From NCBI GenBank assembly GCA_944320555.1, contig CALUHX010000130.1, forward strand, positions 1-35,613: a stretch of 35,613 bases of DNA, in the 5' to 3' direction. A program made the translations under genes and the position numbers. Position 1 is the first letter of the stretch, and every line of letters starts with the position of its first letter. The stretch is from an uncultured Butyricimonas sp. (lineage in GTDB: Bacteria; Bacteroidota; Bacteroidia; Bacteroidales; Marinifilaceae). The notes below the pieces were generated by a model. The model worked only from the letters and a program-made list of their open reading frames with translations, searched no databases and was not told the DNA's origin. This document shows, piece by piece, positions 24,263 to 32,400 of this stretch.

Positions 24263-25555
24263 TCATTTCCCCAACGCCTCCTTCACCCTGTCCATCAAAC
24301 GGGGTATGTCGAGATGACGCGGGCACTTGGGCAGGCATTGCCCGCAAGCGACACAGGAGGAGGCAGGGTCGCCGCGCTGTACGGGAGACATGGAGACCGT
24401 GTAATCCGCCATCGCCCGCTTCAGGTCGCGGTGCACCAGATAATTGTTGTACACATAAGCGAATATGTATCCTATGGCCACATTCTGCGGGCAAGGAATG
24501 CACTGGTAACACCCCGTGCAGTCGATATGCCCCGGAGTGGAACGGAACGCCCGGATGGCGGCCCCCAAAGCCTCCCGCTCCGCCGGGGTCAGCATGTTGG
24601 GGCTGGCTTTGGCGGCGTATTTCAGATTCTCCTCCACGTCGGCCATCGACCCCATGCCGCTCACCGCCACACTGACCTCCGGAATGTCCCACAGATAATC
24701 GAGCGCCCACTCCGTGTCGGGCTTACGCACGCCCGTGGATGCCAAGGCGTCCTTCATGGACTGCGGCAAACGGGCGAGGAATCCCGTGCGCACCGGCTTC
24801 ATCACGGCGAGGCCCATGCCGTTGGCCGCGGCGTATTTCGGGCCAAGCACCCCCGCCTCGTATTCGTAGTCCAGGTAATTATGCTGTATCAGGCAAAAGT
24901 CCCAAGCGGGAGTGTACTCCACCACCTGCTTGAACAATTGCAGGCTGTCGTGGAACGAGAATCCCATGAAGCGGATTTTCCCCTCGGCTTTCAGTTTCTC
25001 CATCTTTTCTATAAGGCGGTAGGGCAACACCTTCTCCCGCCATCCCCGGTGCATAATCATGTGTATGTGGTAAAAATCTATCACGTCCGTCCCTATCGCC
25101 CGGCGCGACTCGTCAAAGAGCCTCTCAAAGTCCTCCGGCCGTTCCATGACCCACCACGGGGACTTGGAGGTCACGTACACCCGGTCCCGCCATCCCCCGG
25201 CAAGTGCCTTGCCCACCGCCTGCTCGCTCTCGCCGTTTATATACACCCGTCCGGTGTCGATGTAATTCACACCGCCCTCTATGGCCCTGTGCACCATCTC
25301 CACGCTCTGGTCCATGTCCACGTGCCCGCTGGCAAGCATGGGCAAGCGCAGCATTCCGAATCCCAACGCCGAAACGTCCACCCCAGTCCGGCCCATCGGG
25401 CGGTATTGCATATTGGGATTATAGTTCAATATTCCCGTCCCCCGCTCCTCCACGGAGACTTGCTTCTCCGCCTCCCGGGCAATCGCCCCGGGGGACACCA
25501 TCGCACCGGCGACCGCCGAGAGCATGGCTTTCTTGATAAAATCTCTTCTATCCAT
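24263..25555 (-). CDS. Tat-exported aldo/keto reductase with C-terminal dicluster Fe-S domain
   Basis: This 430-residue protein begins with a twin-arginine signal (MDRRDFIKK, then a hydrophobic stretch to about 26). The AKR barrel carries the catalytic tetrad as Asp100, Tyr105, Lys131 and His163 or His165 (YIDTGRVYINGESE, VTSKSPWW, DFYHIHMIM). The C-terminal part has two Fe-S motifs, CTGCYQCIPCP (C-x2-C-x2-C-x2-CP) and CVACGQCLPKCP, enough for two [4Fe-4S] clusters. AKR-ferredoxin proteins of this type are widespread in anaerobes, and Tat export implies folding with cofactor in the cytoplasm before transport. NADPH is normally absent outside the inner membrane, so the clusters may supply electrons instead. 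It lies five bases after the DUF6282-like gene, surely in one operon. Confidence 0.93.
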   Translation of the reverse strand: MDRRDFIKKAMLSAVAGAMVSPGAIAREAEKQVSVEERGTGILNYNPNMQYRPMGRTGVDVSALGFGMLRLPMLASGHVDMDQSVEMVHRAIEGGVNYIDTGRVYINGESEQAVGKALAGGWRDRVYVTSKSPWWVMERPEDFERLFDESRRAIGTDVIDFYHIHMIMHRGWREKVLPYRLIEKMEKLKAEGKIRFMGFSFHDSLQLFKQVVEYTPAWDFCLIQHNYLDYEYEAGVLGPKYAAANGMGLAVMKPVRTGFLARLPQSMKDALASTGVRKPDTEWALDYLWDIPEVSVAVSGMGSMADVEENLKYAAKASPNMLTPAEREALGAAIRAFRSTPGHIDCTGCYQCIPCPQNVAIGYIFAYVYNNYLVHRDLKRAMADYTVSMSPVQRGDPASSCVACGQCLPKCPRHLDIPRLMDRVKEALGK

Positions 25556-25560
25556 AACGT

Positions 25561-26571
25561 TTACTGTTTATCCAATCCTATCAACCGGGCGGGATTGCGG
25601 CGCACGAGCAAGTCCTCGTCCCGCTTGCCCACTCCGGCCTCCCGCAACGCTCTCAGACAATGCGCCATGACCTCTACGGGATGCGGCATGACCGCCTGTC
25701 CCAAGTCGGTGGAGATGAAACTCCTTTCCGGAACAATCCGCACAAAATGCGCGAACTCGTCAATGCCCTGCCGCTTGTACTGCGGCATTTGCGTCCCTTC
25801 GCCCCACAGGCAAGGCAAATAGCAACATTCGATGTAGGCCCCCAAATCCACACATGTCCTGATTTGCGCCTCCGTCATCGTCCAAAAATGAGAATTGGCG
25901 TGCGTCACCACAAACTTGCCCACGCCCACCTCCCGGGCCTTGCGGGCAAGGGCGATGCTCTCTTCCGGGGAGGCGTGGCCCGTCGCCAATATGATATCCG
26001 CCTCGGCGCAAATCTCCATCACTTCCACCACTTCCGGCAACACGTTCCCCCTCTCGTCCACCACGGGTATGCCCTTTTCCTTCCGCCCCTCGCATTTATA
26101 ATGGTAAGCGGCGTCAAGCGTGGGCAACCAAACGCAACGGCACAGTCCCCCGGTCGTTTCCACGGCCTTCCGGACGGCGAACGCGTTCACCTTGTCCCCA
26201 TGCGTCCGGTTCATGCAAATGCTCCCGAAGCATTCCGCGCCCGGCAAGGCCTGACGGATAATGTACGCCCGGTCATGGCAACTGAAATCATTGGACTTGA
26301 ACATGACGGCACGGTATCCCGCCCGACACGCGTCCCGCATAAAACCGAACTCGTTCACGGAACGCTCTCTGGAATCAGGGGAAGCGTGCAGGTGAATGTC
26401 GCAAACCCCTTGCAGCAGCTCTTTGTCAAAAACTCGCCCCTCATCCCTCTCTTCAAAAACATGGGAGGACATCGCTCCGGCAGGCAACGACGCGCCCACC
26501 AGCAAGGCCCCTCCGGTCAAAACGGAATCCCGAATGAAATGCCGACGGCTGATTTTTTCTTCCATATTCAT
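25561..26571 (-). CDS. Tat-exported DUF6282-like amidohydrolase-fold protein
   Basis: This protein of about 336 residues has a twin-arginine signal (KISRRHFIRD followed by SVLTGGALLVGASLPAGA). The mature part starts a metal-dependent hydrolase-like pattern with CDIHLHASPDSRERS. ILATGHASPEES, KFVVTHANSHFW and FISTDLGQ follow, in the order of amidohydrolase/PHP-like metal ligands (HxH, later His residues, final Asp). It resembles the DUF6282 family; the substrate is unknown. The start at 26571 (MNMEEKISRR) was chosen over 26595, because an N-terminal signal this close is usual; 26565 is equally possible. It is the first gene of the exported-enzyme operon and is divergent from the AraC pair, which probably controls it. 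Confidence 0.82.
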   Translation of the reverse strand: MNMEEKISRRHFIRDSVLTGGALLVGASLPAGAMSSHVFEERDEGRVFDKELLQGVCDIHLHASPDSRERSVNEFGFMRDACRAGYRAVMFKSNDFSCHDRAYIIRQALPGAECFGSICMNRTHGDKVNAFAVRKAVETTGGLCRCVWLPTLDAAYHYKCEGRKEKGIPVVDERGNVLPEVVEVMEICAEADIILATGHASPEESIALARKAREVGVGKFVVTHANSHFWTMTEAQIRTCVDLGAYIECCYLPCLWGEGTQMPQYKRQGIDEFAHFVRIVPERSFISTDLGQAVMPHPVEVMAHCLRALREAGVGKRDEDLLVRRNPARLIGLDKQ

Positions 26572-26592
26572 ACGTGTTTTTTGTTGGCGAAA

Positions 26593-26611
26593 CAAAATTA
26601 GCGGTTAACCG
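26593..26611. promoter_or_regulatory. -7-like box and CGGTTAACCG palindrome between the Tat operon and the AraC pair
   Basis: Minus-strand TAATTTTG (26600-26593) fits the -7 consensus for the DUF6282-like gene. Immediately upstream is the perfect 10-bp palindrome CGGTTAACCG (26602-26611), in the spacer region of that promoter. Related TTAACCG and GTAACCG strings occur at about 26715 and 26643. This is a plausible operator, possibly for the divergent AraC proteins. Confidence 0.4.
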
Positions 26612-26698
26612 TTCCGCCTTTTGTGCAAATATTACAGAGATTTGTAACCGTTTTACAGATTCGCCATTCCGGGGTATACGAGCTATGAGTAAATTACT

Positions 26699-26706
26699 TA
26701 CCTTTG
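26699..26706 (+). promoter_or_regulatory. -7-like box TACCTTTG upstream of the AraC pair
   Basis: TACCTTTG fits TAnnTTTG and lies 35 bases before the ATG at 26742. No -33 TTTG is seen at 19-21 bases, as might be expected of an activator-dependent promoter. Its position argues against the upstream in-frame start codons at 26574 and 26685. Confidence 0.4.
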
Positions 26707-26741
26707 CTTCACAATTAACCGCGACAAAAGATAAACGCCTT

Positions 26742-27647
26742 ATGGAAAACATTATAAAATTGGACTCGGTGGACACTTACAACAAACTGTTCGGGCTGGA
26801 AACCCTTCACCCGCTGGTAAGCGTCGTCGACTTGTCGGAAGCCCGAGACTACCCGACTCATTTCACCGTCAACTACGGAATCTACGCACTCTTCCTCAAA
26901 GAAATAAAATGCGGCGACATCCGTTACGGAAGACAAAAGTACGACTATCAGGAAGGCACGGTTGTCAGCTTCGCTCCCGGACAGGTCGTCGAGACGGAAA
27001 TGCTGGAGGGAGTGAAACTGAACGCCAAAGGACTTCTGTTTCACCCCGACCTGATTAAAGGCACCTCTCTGGGGCAAGACATCAAGTCCTACTCCTTCTT
27101 CTCCTATAAGTCCACGGAAGCCCTCCACCTGTCGGAAGAGGAAAAAGGCATCTATATGGACTGCCTGAGAAACATCAGGATAGAACTGAACCGCCCGATA
27201 GACAAGCTCAGCAAACGTCTGATAGCAAGAAATATCCAACTGTTGCTCGACTATTGCATGCGATTCTATGAACGCCAGTTCGTCACCCGTTCCGAATCAA
27301 ACAAGGACGTGCTCACCAAGTTCGAGGCCCTGCTCGACGACTATTTCCTGGAGGGGAAAACGCAAACCATCGGCCTGCCCACCGTGAAATATTTCGCCGA
27401 CAAGGTATTCCTTTCCCCCAACTATTTCGGGGACCTGATTAAAAAGGAAACAGGAAAAACCGCGCAGGAGTACATCCAAAACAAGCTAATAGACACCGCC
27501 AAGGAGATGATTATGGGAACGGACAAAACGGTCAGCCAAATCGCCTACGACCTGGGGTTCCAATACTCCCAACATTTCAACCGGGTCTTCAAAAAGAATG
27601 TCGGCCAAACGCCCAACGAATACCGAAAATTGCAGATGATAGGATGA
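26742..27647 (+). CDS. AraC-family transcriptional regulator 1
   Basis: This 301-residue regulator has an N-terminal cupin-like sensor half (YQEGTVVSFAPGQVVETE, GLLFHPDLIKGTSLG) and a C-terminal AraC DNA-binding half with two helix-turn-helix units. The second unit is clear in SQIAYDLGFQYSQHFNRVFK followed by GQTPNEYRKLQ. The start at 26742 (MENIIKLDSVDTYNKLFG) matches the N-terminus of the following paralogue (MNEIITVDTIQQCNKLLH); the longer open frame from 26574 runs through the promoter region. Its TGA overlaps the ATG of regulator 2 by four bases. It is divergent from the Tat-exported enzyme genes and is their likely controller. Confidence 0.92.
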   Translation: MENIIKLDSVDTYNKLFGLETLHPLVSVVDLSEARDYPTHFTVNYGIYALFLKEIKCGDIRYGRQKYDYQEGTVVSFAPGQVVETEMLEGVKLNAKGLLFHPDLIKGTSLGQDIKSYSFFSYKSTEALHLSEEEKGIYMDCLRNIRIELNRPIDKLSKRLIARNIQLLLDYCMRFYERQFVTRSESNKDVLTKFEALLDDYFLEGKTQTIGLPTVKYFADKVFLSPNYFGDLIKKETGKTAQEYIQNKLIDTAKEMIMGTDKTVSQIAYDLGFQYSQHFNRVFKKNVGQTPNEYRKLQMIG

Positions 27648-28531
27648 ACGAAATCATTACGGTCGACACGATTCAACAGTGCAACAAACTCTTGCACGAG
27701 GAGACCTTGTACCCGTTAGTCAGCGTGGCCAGTTTGCAAAACCTCAAGGAAGGCTCCCTGCTGCAAATGAGCTTCTACGCCGTGTTAATGAGAATGCACA
27801 CGAAGAACATCCTGTGCGGCTGGATGCCGTGCGATTACTCGGACGGGACCGTCGTGTTCCTCGCCCCGGGCCAGCTTCTCCCCGTCAAGGGATGCGGAAC
27901 GGGATTTGCCGAGCCCTGCCTTCTTCTGTCCTTCCACCCCGATTTCATAAAAAACACCACGCTGGGAAAACACTTTGGAGACTACTCTTTTTTCCATTAC
28001 CGGCAAAATGAGGCCCTCCACGTCTCAGCCCGGGAAAAGCGCGTCCTGCAAAACGCCGTGGAGAGCATTGACGACGAGCTACGGTGGGGTATCGACGAGT
28101 ATTCCAAAACACTGTTGCTGAACAAGATTGAACTGTTCTTGAACTACTGCGCCCGCTTCTACAAGCGCCAGTTCATCACCCGCCACGAAGTGAACTGCGA
28201 CCTTGTCGGCCGCGTCGACAAATTAACACACAATTATTTCCTGACGCGCCAGGTGCTGACGAAAGGCCTGCCTTCCGCCAAGTACTGCGCCCGCATGCTC
28301 AATCTATCCCCGGCCTATTTCGAAGATTTGCTGCGGCACGAGACCGGCAAGAACATCGCCGAATACATCCAGCTCAAGCGCGTCTCCATCGCCCAGGAAC
28401 AACTCCGCCGCACCGACAAGTCCGTCGCCGCCATCGCCGAGGAGTTGGGTTACACCTCGCCCCAGTTCTTCTGCCGCCTCTTCAAGAAACTGACGGGCCT
28501 CACCCCTTCGGAATACCGCCTTCCCGGCTGA
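27644..28531 (+). CDS. AraC-family transcriptional regulator 2
   Basis: This 295-residue paralogue of the preceding regulator keeps the same layout. The sensor half has YSDGTVVFLAPGQLLPV and LSFHPDFIKNTTLGKHFGDYS. The C-terminal DNA-binding half has KYCARMLNLSPAYFEDLLRH and AAIAEELGYTSPQFFCRLFK, then GLTPSEYRLPG. It starts within the stop codon of regulator 1 (ATGA overlap), so the two are made in fixed proportion and could form heterodimers or act in succession. The pair looks like a local duplication with much divergence in the sensor half, suggesting different ligands. Confidence 0.92.
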   Translation: MNEIITVDTIQQCNKLLHEETLYPLVSVASLQNLKEGSLLQMSFYAVLMRMHTKNILCGWMPCDYSDGTVVFLAPGQLLPVKGCGTGFAEPCLLLSFHPDFIKNTTLGKHFGDYSFFHYRQNEALHVSAREKRVLQNAVESIDDELRWGIDEYSKTLLLNKIELFLNYCARFYKRQFITRHEVNCDLVGRVDKLTHNYFLTRQVLTKGLPSAKYCARMLNLSPAYFEDLLRHETGKNIAEYIQLKRVSIAQEQLRRTDKSVAAIAEELGYTSPQFFCRLFKKLTGLTPSEYRLPG

Positions 28532-28563
28532 CCATCCCCGTCGGTTCGCCACACCCTCACGCG

Positions 28564-28596
28564 GGCCATGCGGAGAGACGCCCCCTCCGCATGGCC
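28564..28596. terminator. GC-rich hairpin between convergent genes
   Basis: GGCCATGCGGAG (28564-28575) is perfectly complementary to CTCCGCATGGCC (28585-28596) with a 9-nt loop. It lies between the AraC 2 stop and the convergent metallo-hydrolase stop. No U-run follows on either strand, so the terminator role is inferred from position and stability. Confidence 0.5.
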
Positions 28597-28613
28597 GCAG
28601 CGGAGTCCATCGG

Positions 28614-29471
28614 TCAATGGAACGCCGGAGCGGGCAGATGCATTCCCGCCATCGTCAGCTCGTTCTCCTGAGCGTAACGGATGAACCTCTTCCGGGTCTC
28701 AACGGCTTTTTCCTTGTCCATGTCGTAAGTGGCGCAAATCTCCGGATGGGCCAGTTGCAAGGCAAGCCCGTGGAACAAATCGCCCACGACGAGTAACCGC
28801 CCCACTTGGAACACAGTGTGTCCCGGCGTGTGCCCCACGGCCTCCATCGCCGCCACGCCGCCGGGCAGCGTGTCGCCAAAGGCGAACAAATGCAATTTGT
28901 TCCGATAGGCTTCCAGCGTCTTCGCCGCCCGGGGGTTGCTGGAGGCCGTCATCCAATAATCGTGCTCCGGTTTCGACACGTACACCTCGGCGTTGGGGAA
29001 CACCACTTCTCCCTCCGCCGTCAGCATTCCGCCGATATGGTCGCCGTGCATGTGGGTAAGGTACAGATAGCGCACGTCGGACGGCTCCATGCCCAACGAC
29101 TTCAAGCCCGCCTGCAGACGGCTGCCCGCGGCCCCCAAACCGGTGTCGAACAAAATCACCACGCTGTCCGTTTTCACCACGAACACGCTCACCGTGGAGG
29201 GCACGCCGTCCCGCAGCGAGAGACTGTCAATCAACGCGTCACCGGCGTCCGGGAAAAGGGAGCGGGCCATCGGACGGTCGCCCGCGTTGTCTTGTATCCA
29301 TGTGACGTTCACGCTCCCCACTTGTATTGTTTCCATCGTGCTGCTTTCCCGCACGGTCGTTTCCTTTTCCTGCGTCATACCGTCCGCCTGTTTCTTGGCT
29401 TTCCCTCCGCAGGCCGCCACCAACAAAACCAGCGGCGCAATCAACCAATAATTACATTTTCCACATTTCAT
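28614..29471 (-). CDS. MBL-fold metallo-hydrolase lipoprotein
   Basis: This 285-residue protein is exported as a lipoprotein: lipobox LVAAC with Cys21. The metallo-beta-lactamase fold is marked by THMHGDHIGG (His140, His142, Asp144, His145), VGHTPGHTVF and LLVVGDLFHG, all the usual metal-binding positions. The family is broad (lactonases, phosphodiesterases, beta-lactamases), and the exact substrate is not evident; the proportions resemble periplasmic AHL-lactonase-like or MBL-fold hydrolases of Bacteroidota. It follows the large GH31 gene by 28 bases on the same strand and may be cotranscribed with it. Confidence 0.9.
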   Translation of the reverse strand: MKCGKCNYWLIAPLVLLVAACGGKAKKQADGMTQEKETTVRESSTMETIQVGSVNVTWIQDNAGDRPMARSLFPDAGDALIDSLSLRDGVPSTVSVFVVKTDSVVILFDTGLGAAGSRLQAGLKSLGMEPSDVRYLYLTHMHGDHIGGMLTAEGEVVFPNAEVYVSKPEHDYWMTASSNPRAAKTLEAYRNKLHLFAFGDTLPGGVAAMEAVGHTPGHTVFQVGRLLVVGDLFHGLALQLAHPEICATYDMDKEKAVETRKRFIRYAQENELTMAGMHLPAPAFH

Positions 29472-29499
29472 GATTTCCTTTGTTTTATAGTGACCAACA

Positions 29500-32400
29500 T
29501 CAAAATCTCACACTGTCCATCCCGCGGTTGACCAATATGCCGTCCACGGCCTTCAAGTCGAAGGTCAGGGGCCGTCTTGCCCGCAGGCGAATGACGAAAA
29601 GTTCGCCGTCACCGTTCAGCGTCCTCTTTTCTCCCATGTTGACAAAGGTGGGATAAAGGGCCTTTTGGCCGTTCGTGTGCAGGCGGTCGTTCGTCAGGTT
29701 ACGCATTTCCTTCATACCCACAGGCAGAATGGCCACGAACTCATAATCCGCCGCGTCGTATGGCAACGCAAAACTCAAAGCGTTGACATTGCGCAGTCCC
29801 CGTCCGCTGACGACAACGTCGACCGTGTCCCCTTGGGCGTATCGCGTCTTGGCGGTCGAAAGCGAAAGGGTGCCGCCCAGCGTGTCGTTCCGACGGGGCG
29901 CGACGCCTCCTTCCAAACGGGTCGCCACGGTGGAGATGTCGTAAGCGTCAATCAAGCCGTTGCGGTTCAAGTCGCCGTTGCTGATGTAACCTTCGAAATC
30001 CGCGTCGCCCTGCCGCAAGCCCGTATAGTTGACGTAGGAGGTCAGGTCGTTTATGTCCACCAATTTGTCGTTGTTGATGTCGCCCGGCAGGAGGCTCTCC
30101 GTGCCCGGCACCTTAAAGACGTAAAGTTCCCGGCCCGAGCCGAAGTCGCCGACCGCCTTCGTGACACGCAGACGGACGTAACGCGCGGTGGGCTGTCCGT
30201 CGAACGCAAAGACTTTCGCCTCGTTGTCGCGCTTCCATGCGAAAGCCCCGGCCTCCGTCCACGCCTCTTTGTCCATGCTGTAAGCGATGTCGCCGTTCAA
30301 CAGCGTTCCGTTGCCCGCGTTGTCACGAGGCACGTACTGCAACTTGTCCAATTGGTTGATTGAGCGCAAATCCACCACGAGGTCGAAAGGAACTGCCTTC
30401 TCGTTGTAGGCGGTGTGCCACAGTTCGCCCTCCTCGAAGTCGAACAGCAGACCTAACGAGTTGCCTTGGCTCCTCACCGTCGTGGTTCCGGAAAGCCCCC
30501 GGATGGCGAACTCCAGCGGGTCGGACTTCGTGGTCGCGCCAAAGGCCGCCCATTCCGAATGGCCGTCCCGGTTCACGGCCCGTATTTGGAAACGGTAGTC
30601 GGTCTCGGCCCGCAAATCCTCAAACAACAGTTCCGTGTCGCGGATGGTGCTGTAAACCATGCTGTCGAAAGCAATCTCGTAATAATCGGCGTTCTCCACT
30701 TCCGTCCATGTCGGCCTCAGCGTGTAGGCGGTGGCATTGCTGTCCGTCACCTGCGCCTGCGGGGCTGTCAGCGCGCCCGATGTCACCAACAACCGCTCGG
30801 CGGGAGCAAACGCGTAGCCGTCCACCTTCACCGTCACTTGCTGCTCGAACACATCCGCGGGGGCCAGTTTCACCCTCAACTGCGGATTCTTGGTGACGAC
30901 CACCCGCTCGAAATCGCTACCCGGCGTGGCAAAGCGATTCAAGTCCGGAGCGGAGTCATAGAAATAGACGTTCTCGCCCCGCAAGAACTCATCCATGGAA
31001 GCGACTTCCCTCAACGCCACCTTCCGCTTGCCGACACGGGCGGTCAATTTGCGAGGCTTCCCGGTCACATTGACGCGCAGTTCCGTGCTCTTTTCCCTGA
31101 CAAAGCCGGGGAAACCTCCTTCCGCCGGATGGATGACAATATGGGCGCATCCTTTCTCGTCCACAAAGGACTCGACGCGGGTCAACACATACTCGCCCCG
31201 TTTGTAGGCCTCCGTCCTTCCGTCGTCGTCATATTCTTGGAAAACGCTGTGCCCGTCGGGATATAATTCGTACACGCGCACGGCCCCGTCAATCTCCCGC
31301 GCGTTATTGTTCGGATTCGTCATGGGGATGATGGCCCCGCTTTTCACGAACACGGGCAGTTTCCACAGCGGGGCGTCGTAATTGTTGATAATCCGTCCCC
31401 CTTGGTAAACGTCGCCGTTGAAATAGTCAATCCACTTGCCCTCGGGCAGATAAATCCCATTGCGGATGTCGTTCCCATCCCCGTCCGCTTTCGTGTCTTG
31501 GTAAATCGGAGCCACTAGGAAATAAGGGCCGCAAAGGAACTGGTATTGGGTCGCCTTCCCCAGCGTGTAGCGGTTCGGATACTCCAAAAACATGGCCCGC
31601 ATGATGGGCAGACCGTCCACCGCCTCGCGCGCCACGCTGTACATGTAAGGCAGCAATTCCGACTTCATTTTCAAGTACCAGCGGTTAATGGAGGCGACCG
31701 GTTCCCCCAGCGCGTGGGGGTATTTCTCGTTGGCGCCCCACCCGTCCATGTTCAATTGCATCGGGGTGAAGGTTTTCCATTGATAGTCGCGGACGTTCAC
31801 CGCCTTGTTTCTGCCGCCGAAAATACCGTCCATGTCCGAGGTGATGTTCGGATTTCCGGAAAGACCCGAACCGATGTAGGTCGGGATATGGAAGCGGATA
31901 TACTCCCAGTTGCCGCCCGTCTGGTCGCCGCTCCAGATGGCGGCGTAACGTTGCGTGCCCGCCCATCCGTCGAGGCTGATGATGAAGGGGCGGCTGTCGT
32001 CCCCGTAATAGGTCATGATGAGCGCCACGTCCGTTATGCCGTTCAGCCCGAACGAATACCCGGCGCCCACCCACGCCACGTCCGTCTTCAACACGCGCAC
32101 CCCGGCGTCGCGCACCTCCTTCACGATATCGCGCTGCAACAAAGGCTCCACGCCCTTCTTGGGATACAAGTCCGACTGCGTCCACAAGCCTATCTCCACG
32201 CCGTGCCGGTGGGCATAATCGGCGAAATCTTTCAAGTTCAACACATTGCTGTCCAACGAGCCCGTCTGCCCATACCCTGCGCCGTAACCGTCGTTGGGCA
32301 ACACCCACCCCAACGGCATGTCATGTCGCCGATAACGGTCGACAACGGCGCGGGCGGAGAATTGATAATTGCCCTTCTCGCCGTTCAACGACTCCTTGAC

